Part shown: in pieces, positions 9,689 through 22,146 of the stretch | Position numbering within the stretch: position 1 is the first letter of the stretch | Layout of the letters: the number at the start of each line of letters is the position of its first letter | Source: Sipunculus nudus | Lineage: Eukaryota; Annelida; Sipuncula; Golfingiida; Sipunculidae | Reading direction: 5' to 3' | Assembly: GCA_026874595.1 (NCBI GenBank) | Contig: CM049311.1 | Location: 44,271,676-44,335,675, forward strand | Length of the DNA stretch: 64,000 nt | The notes under the pieces: generated by a model | Seen by the model: only the letters and a program-made list of their open reading frames with translations | Told to the model about the DNA's origin: nothing | The model's database searches: none | Position numbers and translations under genes: made by a program

Positions 9689-12600
9689 CCTTAAACACGG
9701 TTCATTTGCACCTATATGTCATACACTCAGTCATCATGAAATAAAATAATTGACGCCATTTTAGGTGAAATATGAAATTTAATCAGTAAAGTATAAAATA
9801 CATAGGTTTATGACATTGTTCGCATCAACGATGAAAAAAATGCTTTCTAATGTCAATATACATAAGTTTAATGGGGTTGATCGAATAGAAGGTAAAATAA
9901 CTGAAACTGTTTCTATTCTTATCACCTAAGTTTAATGGAGGTGATCGAATCAAGAATAAAATAACAGAAATACTTTCTAATCTCCCAACCTGATACATAT
10001 TCTTGTGTCCTTATGGTTAGTTTTAACATATTAACTGTTCAACTATTTTAACATACGCGCACCAGCTTCTGACTTAAAATAAACAATGGCATATCTAAAT
10101 AAAAAAAAAACTCTCCACAGGCTTGTTGCAATAACCTGTTACGTCCAAAAGCTATAACCTCTGCTATATTTCTAACCTACGTTACACTACACGACATCTT
10201 GAAGATGGTGACATATTTTGAAACTTCCAGATCATAAATCCATGCGCACATGATATCATTAAAGGACTCACATGAACAAAAGTACCATGGCCAAAACTGG
10301 GTGAAATCTACGTTGATATTTTTAACTGCAACTAATAACCTGTGACCGCACGAAAAGAATGGGGTAAACATAAGAATCGTGCGGGCGAATTTATTTTGAA
10401 AATTTACATGTGGAGGATACTAATATATTTTTCATTTCTTTATAATGTCCCCATGAAAAAACACAAATCTTAGTCCATTTTCCCTGTTTATGCCATTAGG
10501 AATGAGTTGACGGAATTGTAGTGAAACACCACTTAGAAATATTCCCGAGGACCTGGTGCTCATTCTAAAGAATCCATGAAAAACCGGGAGTATGCCATAA
10601 AACGATTATGTTTGTGTTTGGCCATAGTAGTTTTGAATATTCCCACCTTATTTTAAATGCTCCGGGATATATATTTAGAGCTCAGGTAAACAGGGGTTAG
10701 CTAAGCTTAATATGAAATGTGTAAGACATAAGGGGAATTTGCTAATGAATGTACATAATATTACATATTACAAATTGAAATAAAATGCACAAATTAATCA
10801 AAAAAACTAATTTCGGAAGACACGTAAACATATATTTGATGAGGGTCAGCCTTGTAAAGCTTATATGACTTACAGTCAGCCACAATAATCAATTATTTTG
10901 TAAAAAAAAAAAAAAAAAAAAAAAACAGGCCATGTCATATTTACAATATTCTTCTTATATTCTTCATACGTGCTTGTGACGAGAGTTCATGCCAGCATGG
11001 GCATGTCGTTTGATGATGTACCTAGTCAAATTACTTTCATCCACCTCCACCTTTTCTGATAGGGGTCATATTTAGGCATGATGTCACGGCCGCCACTATG
11101 TCAGTCTCGGTAGACTTACGATTCCTCATCACACTGGCTGCAATCAGGAGCGAAAAAGAGACTTGAGGCAGCGAATGCAAATTATCACATGCAGGAACTG
11201 TACGTCAGTGTGTACAACAGTAAAATGTGTTTGTCTGTATTTACTAGGTCGATACACCAATGGTAGCATAGGTAGGTACGTGTAACTCGAATAATGTGAC
11301 ACAAACTGTCATGTGCTTTATATCAATATGAAAATATACATTTCATTTAGGTGCCCATAAAAACACGTTTATGACAAATAATGCAGGTATTAATATTAAT
11401 TTTTTTCTAGATAATTGTCTGTTTTAGTCTTATCTGTAGAGAAAGAAATGACTATCACAAACAAATCTTTCGGATTATCAGACAAATACAAGATAAAGTG
11501 GACGCATCTGAGATGCAAACAGTGCCACTTTATCTACGAAGCCATCAGCCGAGGATGCGATACACAAAACCCCAGGATCACCAGGGCCGTACGTGCTGCC
11601 GTGTGCATATATAGATCCATACACGGCATACTTCACCAGCGTCCACCAGGGAACAACAAAGTCCTATATAACATTCAACATTGATGAAATGAAAGAGACA
11701 TATTTTCTTAACTACTTTGTCACTAGCCTAGAGACATGCTGATCTCACACAGAATCTGTCAGGAGCTGGTAAACAAAACGGAAACCAGTTCTGAATTAGG
11801 GTTAAGGAGCAGGAGTCAACATTCGGTTCCCCAAAAGATTCAACCAAGAATACATATCTGAGACTGAACAAAGGCCTCCGTATATTAGAGAATGTCTTTC
11901 ACTTCTACAAAAGAAGTGTTTTAAGGAGATGAAGAGTCCGGCCCGAGCAGCACAGTGAAGGAAGAAAGTCCAGCACCACGATGAATCTAAGACCTCTACA
12001 TATTCTTCAGCTAATTCAAAGCAGTATATAGAACTTGCACTCCCTCCTCCATACATACTGCATGCGGTATTTAAAGTGAAGACTGTTACCAATGAGTGAA
12101 ATTTCAACACTTTCATAAACTCATATATAGACTTTCCACAGTCACTGCACAGAAACTGAATCAGATCCATTAGACACCTACCATCGATACGCTTGCCCCT
12201 GTCCCATATAACAGGAGGTTCTGAAAGCTACCCAGGGCATTGTGATCTGCAATTGAACGTAACATTATCTGCAGTATCTTGGAGATAGAGGTCATGCCAC
12301 AAGATTTCAAAGATACCACAATTATTCCCTGCACTATTTTTAATATCAGGCAGCTAATCGAAGAGGGGCATATCATGTTGTCTATTTCTGAGAAGATTTT
12401 GGCATGCATCACAGAAACAGGGATTACAAAAGCTCAGCTTTGCTGCATAGGACCCCATCTGTATGGAGAATCCTTAGGCAATATCTATATCTTGAACTCG
12501 GGTAAGGCAAACGAAAGCAAGAGGACCAAGGAATGATCCATGTTTTGCAGTATCGTCATATTTGAAATGGCCCCAAATTTTAGATTAATTAAAAAGGACC

Positions 12601-13140
12601 AGCAATAAAGCATGTTGGAAGCACCTAAGAGGAAATCTCTCGAAGTAGAAAAACTCGTAGAATCGAGAGGATTCCCAAAGCCAAAAACAGTTATCCACGC
12701 AGAAAAAAAAGGCTACTGACCCACAACATATAATTATGGCGCTCATAGACGTGAACACCGGACTTGATAGACTACCTAGATCCCAGTGATGTGTGATTGG
12801 ATATCAAACAAATAAAAAAATTATTATAAGGATTATAAGGGCAAAGGGTACATACAGAAGTAGAATAATCAACGATTTTGCCATTCTTTAACAGTTATAT
12901 ACATATTCATGTTACATATACATGTATATATTAGCAACATGTTCCAGCATGTTCAACAGAGCTTGTCCTTATTAGGCTGGAGCTCGATTTGGCCTAGATT
13001 TCGAGACCTAACCTCGTATACAGGTCCGAGTTCAGGACCGACGAGTTCAATTCCGTCATTTACACCATATGGCAAAATTCCTTGTTATCCCGGGGTATCT
13101 CTGTACTTCCTCCGTTAAATTTTACTGTCTTAGAACTGTC
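9688..13140. other. Interior of the 12.6-kb segment, no recognised gene
   Basis: AT-rich DNA with a poly-A run near 10902-10925. At 11.4-12.5 kb base composition is more even and several frames are open at once: 11415-11684 plus, 11802-12170 minus (122 codons), 12279-12536 plus, and an ATG-less plus frame at about 11813-11970 (GVNIRFPKRFNQEYI...). None has a domain I recognise. This may be a decayed coding region, possibly of the element itself. Confidence 0.35.
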
Positions 13141-13149
13141 TCAAGATTT

Positions 13150-14382
13150 AAAATTGCATCAATGGCCATCTTGGATGTCATATTTGATATTTAGGTTACA
13201 TGATTACCAAATAAAATTTTTTTGCCTTATTGCCTTTATTTGCACACCTTAAAACTAGACATCAAACTCGCGTCTATGATTTAAAGTAACTGCTCTAACC
13301 GTATTAGTGTAATATTATTCGGCGGCCATTCTGAATATCTTGGATGTAAAGGTTAGCAGCTGATTCAGGCTTTAATTATTCTTGAACCACTGGACAACTT
13401 GTTAACCCTTAAATACTAGTTATTGTAACCAAAATTATGGCAATAATTTAAGGAAGGACTGTAAATGGAGTAATCAGTAGCAATTTGAGCCATCTATGAT
13501 TTACCAGTCACATGACTACACAACGATGCGTACTTTAGTTTCATTAGTTTTACAAAAAGGGAAAAATAGTACATACCAAAATTACAGCTTTATGGTGAAA
13601 AATAAATGATTTATTGCCATTTTAAGGACTCGGCGGCCATTTTGGACGCTATATTGGTTTTGCCACTTTTATAAATACGGAAAAAATGTTTTTATTGGTT
13701 CCATTGGATTTCTGGATCCCAAATACCTGGTAGTAGATACTAAAATTTACAATTCTATGATGTAAAATAAATGATTTATGGCTATTTTTAAGGATCTAGG
13801 GGCCACTTTGGACGCCATCTTGGATTTTTTAAGTGACATAAATATGTAAGGATGTCTTTGTTAATTCCAATGGTTTCTGAAGGTTAATAAATATATCATG
13901 ACCTTTCCAGGCCCAGCAGTTTCAATTTATTCGAATATTTGGAGTGGAAAAATCATTTTAAGAATTTGTATTGCGTGGTGAAAATGATAACTATAAATAT
14001 TATACCAAGTTCTGGTGAAGATGTTAGGCAGTTTTACTTGTCTTCCTCTCTCTTTTTTGGCCTGGCGTTATTTTGATATATTCCAATCATGTAAAACGTC
14101 CTGTTTGATATTAATACATGTTGTTGCTATGCTATTTCGTTTTTATGCATTTTTTATTATTTGCAATATGAGGAACGTTTTGCAGTTCAACTTTCGCACG
14201 GATTGGTATAAAATCATAATGAAAAATGCCTTTCCGTTCATTTTTCACAATCGTTATTTCGACCCCTGCTAACAGTTACGATTTGTGCCCTTTGAATGAA
14301 CAGCCGGACGTGAAGACCACCGGACAGACGACGGACAAAGAACCATTGCTGTAGCTCAGATGAGTGAAAGTCATCTGAGCTA
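13150..14382 (+). repeat. Tandem GGCCATTTTGGA-type repeat ending in a hairpin module
   Basis: Variants of GGCGGCCATTTTGGACGC recur near 13160, 13321, 13631 and 13799, spacing that fits a degenerate unit of about 155-168 bp. The block ends with 'ggacagacgacggacaaag' and then a perfect 12-bp stem, TAGCTCAGATGA / TCATCTGAGCTA, at 14352-14363 and 14371-14382, followed by AAAA. The same end module closes two other repeats at 16562 and 37807. Known bivalve Helitron-like and 'pearl' elements also carry 150-170 bp tandem cores, which is why a mobile module is likely. Confidence 0.65.
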
Positions 14383-14730
14383 AAAACAATCGGAATATTG
14401 CCAATCGGAATAAAGGCTCAACTTATGCACCAGGGTATTTAAACAGAACTGAACAAAATAATCTCGTTGTGCCTTAACTTAATATTTAATATTATCTTTT
14501 TCCTACATATGCAGTCACAGGTATGCAAAAATAAAAATTGTTACCAATACACATATATACTCATGATATTCATGAAAATTTATTATGATTATGTGAAAAC
14601 AACAATCATAAATAATATATACATATGGAAACAAACATATACAAACATAATGAATAAAGAGCATCTTTATCTATCTTTCTGTTCACACATACACGTGTTT
14701 TTATGGTTTAACATAATATAAATTCAATAA

Positions 14731-14740
14731 CATATATATA

Positions 14741-14811
<71 letters not shown>
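14731..14811. repeat. (AT)n microsatellite
   Basis: About 80 bases, with one TTATAT interruption near the start. Confidence 0.95.
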
Positions 14812-14815
<4 letters not shown>

Positions 14816-14989
14816 ACTTTCCTGAACAATAGACCTGTGGCTCACGGCGCTCAGCTGAAATTGATTATGAGAATATTTATTATAACATTCACACCAAACC
14901 CCAATCGGGAATCTGACCGTTCAAAACCTTGATCAGGATCCTGATTCAGACTGTAATTTGACGTAAAACTGAACAACGCCTTCTACCCT

Positions 14990-15400
14990 GTGACTTGACC
15001 TTTGACCTCATGACCCCAAAGAAGGGTTCTTACTTTATTGGTGAGCCTTATATGAATCAAGTTTGAAACCAATATGTCAATCCATCCAGAAACAAATATG
15101 CTAACAAATGGCCGCTGTGACCTTGACTGTGACCTTGTGACCTCAATATCATATACCCCCTATTGGCAGGTCAGCTAAATGTAAAAGATGGAAGGTTTGA
15201 GATGAAAAGTTTGGCTTAAATGCATCCACTATCTTCCTAAATCAGTGGGGTGGGTAACCTTGACCTTTGACCTCATTACCCCAAAATCGATAGAATTCTA
15301 GCGATAAAGGTGGGCCATATGTAAGTGAAGTGTGAAGTCCATATGTCAATCCAAACTGGAATTATCATCAAGAAATAAATATGACGGACAAACAGAAAGT
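14990..15400 (+). repeat. Copy of the TGACCTTGACC repeat family
   Basis: Three units with GTGACCTTGACCTTTGACC variants near 14992, 15118 and 15257, spaced 126 and 139 bp, with the same 'ggtttgagatgaaaagtttggc' type filler seen at 1-1000. It runs directly into a second repeat type at 15440. Confidence 0.8.
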
Positions 15401-15439
15401 CAAAACAGAAGGACAGACGGACAGACAAGGTGATTACCA

Positions 15440-15815
15440 CAGGGCATCCCATTACTCAAGTGGGGCCCTAATAACACACAAGGTTTCAGGAAACTACATG
15501 AAACCACAGTTGCAAATCTTATATTATCAATATCATTTGGCTGTCTCAATATAAAGGGAAAAAACTCGTAAAAAACAGAACAAAATACAGGTGGCGCCAC
15601 CCGTCTTCAGGAACTGAAGAAACTTGTCACAGTCAATAAACACACCAGGTTTCAGGAGACCAGATGAAACCGCAGTCGAGAAACGGACTCAATTGCTGTC
15701 ATTTCATGGTCTCAAAAACAGGGGGATAAAAATCGTAAAAATTAGAAAAAAAATGCAAATGGCGACACTAATTTTCCGGAACTGACATCCCCAGTCATGG
15801 TCAACATTTCAGCCA
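15440..15815 (+). repeat. Two-copy tandem repeat carrying GGTGGCGCCACC
   Basis: Two imperfect units with a period of about 172 bp, each starting near 'aggtttcaggaaac' or 'aggtttcaggagac' (about 15481 and 15652) and continuing 'agatgaaaccgcagt'. The first holds GGTGGCGCCACC at about 15591-15602; the second has a degenerate 'atggcgacac' at the matching place. Confidence 0.65.
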
Positions 15816-16562
15816 ATATTCAGAGCTATACATGCATTAATTGACAAAATACTGGAGGTTTTGTATCAAATTTTTAATTATTCCGGGGGTACTTACAAGC
15901 CTCATAACTCGAAGGATACATGTCATAGTGACCTCATTTCAGGTTTCCAAGGAGAGTTTGTATGGATCTCGCTGGATTTACTTCAGTTGCAGGTTTCCAA
16001 TGGTGTTAAAACACCCGAGTCTAAAAGACAGACAGACAGACAAGCGGGAGACGGACGCTGACCGATCACGACAGCCCAGTCAGACGAGCTAAAAAGACTT
16101 TATAGCTTCAACAATTCTAATGTTAAGTGAATAAATTTTTTTCTGATTTTTTTAGAAAAAAATTTAAAAAGTGCATTATGTTCGGGCCCATAACTTCAAA
16201 CAGTTACAAAATACTGACATAATTCCAGGTATGTACATAGGAAATATATAGAGGAATGGCTATGTTAAATATGATCAATATCATATCATTGGTTTTGATA
16301 TTATGTAGTACTGAAGTGTAACAATGGGGTTTATATGGGAAATTGAGGTTTTCCTTAATATCTCGGAGGGACGATGACCTACTGACCCAACTATCGGTTG
16401 GTAGGAGATTTTGGGGACACCTAACTGTATACCGAATTTCGGATTCGTACATCTTACGGGTTCAAAACGTGCCCTGTTAACGGACGACCGGACGGCACGC
16501 CGGACGGACGACGGACAAAGGACCATGACTATAGCTCAGATGACTTATAGTCAGCTGAGCTA
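15816..16562 (+). repeat. Repeat ending in the shared TAGCTCA hairpin module
   Basis: The stretch contains two copies of the phrase 'atttcaggtttccaaggag' or similar, two stretches of 'gacagacagaca' and 'ggacggacgacggacaaag', and ends with TAGCTCAGATGACT / AGTCAGCTGAGCTA (16532-16562), a 14-bp stem with one mismatch, followed by AAAA. Short ORFs across it are translations of the repeat. Confidence 0.6.
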
Positions 16563-16820
16563 AAAATCGGTCTTATCATAGATCTTATAATCCTGACTTT
16601 CCCCCCTAATACATTGTTAGTTCTCTTTATCAAAATTTTCTTTCAGAGGTGATATTTGCCTTTCAGCCCACATATTCATATATTTTACTAAAATTTTAAG
16701 TATATTATACTCACCAGTTTTCCTATTTCACGCCAAGCTGAGACTGGAACACTGGATATACTGCCCATATCAAGGAGAAATCAAGTTTCACATGAACTTT
16801 CCCTCCACTGTTTCTCGCCC

Positions 16821-17117
16821 TTGGGCAGGGTGAGGGACCGAAAACGGGTGATGTTGATGGGACACAGATCAGCCAAAGTGACAGCTCCAATATCACACAC
16901 CCTGTACAACACTGATGTTCGTAAAACTAGACGGCACAGATGTGTAGAAGCTGATGAGATGAATGTTTCAGTGACAGATGGAAGACACCGGCAGTACAGC
17001 ATGGTGACCGTACCACTTCAAATCATCACAGTGCGGACCACTAACCAAAACTGGCATGCAAGTGCACCATGCAGCTTCCCTTATGTACGCATCATATCAT
17101 CAAAACAAAAATATTGA
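16821..17117 (+). other. Unrecognised open frame, 98 codons
   Basis: An ATG-initiated frame beginning MGRVRDRKRVMLMG, basic and rich in Arg, Thr and Val, in a region of more even base composition (about 16720-17090) than its AT-rich flanks. A minus frame overlaps it. I recognise no domain and found no splice context. It lies inside the 12.6-kb inserted segment, so if real it is likely part of a mobile element or a carried fragment. Confidence 0.2.
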
Positions 17118-17450
17118 AAAATATTCTTACCATGCGCTATTAATATCTATATATGACTGCATAAATCTATAAATATAAATGCAAATTAAATGCATTATGA
17201 TGTAAGCTACTTTAGTTTTTTTTTTATATTGATTTTTCTGTTAATATGTTTCTGTTTGTCTGTAAATATGCATTATTTTATTTTAATATGTATACAAAAT
17301 AACTATTCCATATATTACTCACTACTAAAGATATGAATATAAATTGAGCGATGGTTCAAAATACACGCTTTAGATTAGCTACTGTAATACAAAATAAAAC
17401 TATGCGAATAAAATTACATTTTAGGTATTCTATAGACTCTCACAATTGGG

Positions 17451-17452
<2 letters not shown>

Positions 17453-17503
<51 letters not shown>

Positions 17504-17670
17504 AATTATATTGCGTTGTCGCTAGTCTCTAATACCCAATTATGCTTGCCGGTTAAACCATTCCTTGAACTTTTTCTGTTTGTGTGTGTATATATATAAT
17601 ATATATATATATATTTAATATATATATATATATTTATTTATTTATATTATCTTTATATATTATATGTATA

Positions 17671-17745
<75 letters not shown>

Positions 17746-18664
17746 CTGCACTGAGTACTCAAAACAATATATATATAAATGTCAGGTTGAACTTAATCCT
17801 ATAGAATGCATGCAACTGTATATGCCAAGGAGTAGTAGAAATTAAGGTCGCTTAATTTATAAAACACAAAGGTGTTATAATAAAATTAATAATAATAGTA
17901 ATAAAAATATTAATAGCCCAAGTCCACCATTAGAAATGTAGATGAATATCCTGAATTTTAATTTACACTATAAAATATGACAACTTGATAAAATATGAAG
18001 CATTATCTTGTATAGATGCGGCACTTCTGTGCATATATACATGTATATCCACCTTAAATGTTGGAATAGTTGATCGGAGTCACCGTCATGATTGAGGTCA
18101 TTATTAGAAATAATGTATTTTTTATATCGATATGTTAGTATTTGACGGATATATGTAAGAAATTTAATGTTACTTTTTAATATTTTATAAAATGCTTTTG
18201 ATCGCCGTCAGATTTGACAGTATATAAAGCACTAAGAGGAAGAAGAAAAATAACCAGACAGGAACTGGACAGTTGTTACATGCGTATGCATGCATATAAT
18301 ATTATTCTGAGGACGCTGATGCCCCATGGTGATCTATTTTCCTATCCCTGGGGTTTATTCAAAATTAATGGTGCGTTTACGGATTTTTTGTCTTCACCTT
18401 AAATAAATTTACAATTTGTAGGATAAAGCTTTAATTTTCACCTGCGGCCTGCCACACTGGATTCCCCCACCTCACCCTTTTCCTGAAATAAATTTTATTT
18501 CGCAATTAATTTCAAATTCTGTTTTAATTTATAATAAAATTGTATTATACACAAAATCTCTTCTGTGTGATGCTGAGGCCAAAGAATGAATCTGAAAGAG
18601 TCGGTATTAAATGAATAATTAGATTAATCCGCATAATTATATAATTAGATTATTTCAATATTAT

Positions 18665-18720
<56 letters not shown>
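17453..18720. repeat. Microsatellite cluster
   Basis: (AT)n at 17453-17500, 17676-17704 and 18669-18720, with (GA)n at about 17705-17740 and AT-rich DNA between. A 20-base palindrome AAATTTCATGCATGAAATTT follows at 18721-18740. No gene. Confidence 0.9.
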
Positions 18721-18725
<5 letters not shown>

Positions 18726-18755
18726 TCATGCATGAAATTTCAGACACTATATATA

Positions 18756-19045
18756 TAAACTGTGGTTGGCATGATATTCGCGGGGTAACATTTTCGGGAT
18801 TTTCAAGTTTTCATTTTTCGCGTGGGTTCCATTTTTGCGATAACACAATAGCAAATACCTATACACAGAATATAACCTTTGTCATGTGAATTAATTATAC
18901 CAAATGTCAATGAATTGGAAAGATCTGATATTCACTTTTCAACTTTGCTTCGACGATGGGACCTTTTGTTCACGATGGTTTTATTTTCGCGATAACTCCC
19001 CTTCCGCGAATATCGCGAATTTGAATCTCTCGCGAACAGAAAGCC
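18756..19045. repeat. TTCGCG-rich dispersed repeat
   Basis: A 290-bp stretch with repeated TTCGCGA / TCGCGAA words near 18775-18840 and 18985-19035, unlike the AT-rich flanks. It resembles a dispersed repeat, but I see no second copy in the window and no clear terminal repeats. It is followed by (CA)n and (AT)n runs at about 19058-19100. Confidence 0.35.
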
Positions 19046-19058
19046 TACCATATATAGT

Positions 19059-19097
<39 letters not shown>

Positions 19098-19145
19098 GAG
19101 AGAGAGAGATGGATGAATAGCCATGCTGGTTCATTGTACGAAGAA

Positions 19146-19214
19146 ATGGAACATGAATACACAGAAAAGTCGGTTCCCATCGGCAGTGAACCGACTTTTC
19201 TGTGTATTCATGTT

Positions 19215-19218
<4 letters not shown>
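19146..19218. repeat. Perfect 31-bp inverted repeat with 11-base loop
   Basis: The left arm 19146-19176 is the exact reverse complement of the right arm 19188-19218; the loop is CCATCGGCAGT. The arm begins ATGGAACATGAATACAC. It is flanked by (GA)n on the left and (AT)n on the right. The size matches a precursor-microRNA hairpin, but perfect pairing is more typical of a recent foldback or palindromic duplication. Confidence 0.9.
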
Positions 19219-19276
<58 letters not shown>

Positions 19277-20385
19277 GATAGTTTACGAATAACAGTGTAA
19301 ATGTTATTTTGAAAACTTATTTACAGCGTTAAGCGTATTATCATAGTTGCACCAAGATATATATTTAGATATGAAAGATATCATTTTAAAGAGATCGAAT
19401 GATTTCCAGGAGGTTATTTCCAAATTTGCAAGATATACTGCCAGGTGAACTTTTGTTACTAAATCAAATAGGTCACAAAAGAAAATAACAATTCCCTTTC
19501 TGCTATACTCTTACGCTATAATTTATCTCTGACCTTTGACGGTTTTGTACCATGAAAATATGTATCAGTTTTAATTAAAAAAAGGCGCGCAAAAGCTCAA
19601 TATTCACTTAAACTAGGGCAGCCAAACATCACTGAAGGTTTTCTTTAACAATGCGGATGTATAAATATAGTGGGGATTTAGCCTTATCACACGACGTGTT
19701 TTAAATGTTTTGTCACCTAAAAATGTAAACTACTTAGATATTATCCGCTAGCTCTAAGACACTTTTTACCCAGCAGATTCCACAATTTCATTATTACTAT
19801 ACAAAAATACGTGTTTTCCTCTCACGGATTCTATCGGAGGTTTGAATCTGAGGTTTCCATGCAAGCTCTATACCAGCTTGGCATCTCTAGATTTGTTTAT
19901 GAATCACAGAATTGTAATTGCTTACCTTCCCTATTATTACCTTTTTATAATGTTTGTGTATGATTGTATCTTATGTATTACAGAAATGAAACTTACATAT
20001 ACACACAAATATATGTGTGTGTGCGTGTGTTTATTATCATATTGGATATAAAAAACAGAAAAGCTGTATACAAAGCGGTTTTTTTTTTGCATTTGCATTA
20101 TATCTTGTCATCTTTATTGCTTTCAGTTATACTTCCAGTTCTATAAATAAACTCTTGATGTGCAAAACCCGAATTGCTCATATTACACTTTACGTTGAAT
20201 AACATAAATAAAGATATTTGTGATAAAGATAAGTGTTACAGGAATAGATAATACCCTCCCCCAAATACATGCGGTGGGTGGTTAAATGGAATTTTATTTG
20301 GCATACACAAGATGTAAAAGCTGTCATTATATGATTACTGTGAAAATAATGGTTTGTAATTAGTTTGTCTTATATATTATACATA

Positions 20386-20458
<73 letters not shown>

Positions 20459-20525
20459 GCTCCCACATGGTAGAGCACTATTACCTATCGATCGATGTAT
20501 TGAATTCATGTTATGTGATCAAGGC

Positions 20526-20617
<92 letters not shown>

Positions 20618-20957
20618 GGGTTTTCAATAGGAAAAAAATTGAAGGTTATGGGACACTCAGGCCAAAATTTTAGTGCGTAACATTTCCATATTTCAATATT
20701 TTGAGGCGATCTGTTTCAAATTCTTAAGTTTTTTTTTGTCATTTTTGTACCATTACATGAATCACATAAATATTGCGTTATTATATGATGATTTGATTTG
20801 AGTGAAATCTGAGTCTTAGTTATCAGCACAGTGTTTATACAATTAACTGGTTTCAGAAGTAGTCGGCAATGGTCCGTGACTACTACAAAGGTCAAGTTTG
20901 ATCCTCTAGAGGCAAACAGCAAGAATTTTCGCTTACTCCCGCGTTAAAGAAAGCCTT

Positions 20958-21007
<50 letters not shown>

Positions 21008-21389
21008 CCTTGTTTATATGCGAGGGTGTGTGTGTAAGGAAATTTGACATATAGACCTACAGCGTTTGTATGGTTAATTATATATATGATGTGGAAACGT
21101 TGATTTTATGTAACACGGAACACGGGAAGCTTTCCTTGGGACACGGATATATGACATTTAAAGGAGTATTGACACGAATAGGATTTTGATAAATTAATGA
21201 ATCGTACTTTATTAATCAATATGGAATAACCTTCATATGTTGGTTAATCAAGATTAAGATCTGTTCGCATCACAGTATTAATATATTTTATATTCGTGTA
21301 CGGTTTGCTTCCTCCTTCACAATTTGTATACCAGCTGTATTATGTAGACAGAATCAGATATGTTCTCATTAGTTGAGCTGGTGTTGTTA
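19219..21389. other. AT-rich interior with long (AT)n arrays, no gene
   Basis: (AT)n arrays at 19218-19272, 20392-20453, 20529-20614 and 20959-21004. ORFs such as 20365-20673 are translations of these arrays. The remainder is unremarkable AT-rich DNA up to the ACGTCGAAAC-rich right end of the inserted segment. Confidence 0.6.
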
Positions 21390-21536
21390 TATCGACGTCA
21401 CATTGACGTCAATCTACGACGTCAATGCAACGTCGTTAAAATAACGTTGTGTCAACGTTGTATTTTGGTTGTCGACGTCGCGACGTGATTTCAACTAAGA
21501 TTCAACGTCGAAACAACGTCCTGTGCCCGCTGGGAA

Positions 21537-21587
21537 GCGCCATCTTCTGTACATCCAGGAGTCAGCCTTGACAACTTGGTATGTGCA
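21537..21587 (+). mobile_element. Gypsy element A, 5' LTR, second part
   Basis: GCGCCATCTTCTGTACATCC and onward matches the end of the downstream LTR (28771-28820) with only two substitutions. It completes the LTR interrupted at 8950. No obvious primer-binding site starting TGG follows within 30 bases; instead there is a small palindrome AGCCCTGAGAGGGCT. Confidence 0.8.
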
Positions 21588-22146
21588 TTTTTCATAGCCC
21601 TGAGAGGGCTCATATAAAATCATAACATCAGCACACAAGAACAAACCAGATGCAGATATCATACCACCATGCTGAACTGGACTTTGGACACCCAGCCCCT
21701 GCTGCCTCTTGGCTCAAAGGCCGACTGTGGATGTTAATCCCTCTGCATACATGCTAGATAAAATTACCTTAGTCCACCGTGCTTAGTAGCGAACAGGCCC
21801 GTGCTTTAAATGCCCTTGTGACCTCATATTTAACTGCCAGTGACTGACTTGTTATATATATCCATCCACTTGACATTAATAATTGGTAAACAAACAAATG
21901 AATAAACAATACATAAAAAATATAAATAAAATAAATAAAAAAAATTAAATAAATAAAATTAATTAAAACAGAAAAACATCCAATAAAGTTTTAGTTCACT
22001 TATCTTTATCTCCCATTAAATTTTCTTGTGAACAGTATTGCTTTTTACAAATTTATAGAGTATTATGGTTTAATTCACATGACTAGCTGAGATTTCTAGA
22101 GAATTTCACTACCTGCAACTAGGTACAAGCCACTGTAAACAACAAC
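21588..22146 (+). other. Element A leader
   Basis: Untranslated leader between the 5' LTR and the first gag ATG. AT-rich, with an A/T-rich stretch of TAAATAAA words at about 21895-21970. No gene and no recognisable tRNA-complementary site. Confidence 0.5.

Larger units (their letters stand above)
8951..21534. mobile_element. 12.6-kb segment with terminal inverted repeats, inserted in an LTR
   Basis: The ends are CCCAGCAGGCAAAATAC on the left and, reverse-complemented, CCCAGCGGGCACAGGACG on the right. Both are flanked by AA (8949-8950 and 21535-21536), and removing the segment plus one AA restores the LTR sequence seen at 28.77 kb exactly. Subterminal regions (8970-9145 and 21390-21520) are dense in ACGTCGAAACAACGTC-type words. 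No transposase-like protein is recognisable inside. The interior contains nested repeats, most of the window's long (AT)n arrays, and unrecognised open frames. It may be one very long non-autonomous DNA transposon with later insertions, or two copies of a MITE family joined by rearrangement; the clean 2-bp duplication favours a single insertion event. Confidence 0.6.

Noticed and set aside
20365-20673. 102-codon plus frame
   Set aside because: Alternating Ile-Tyr from (AT)n microsatellites.
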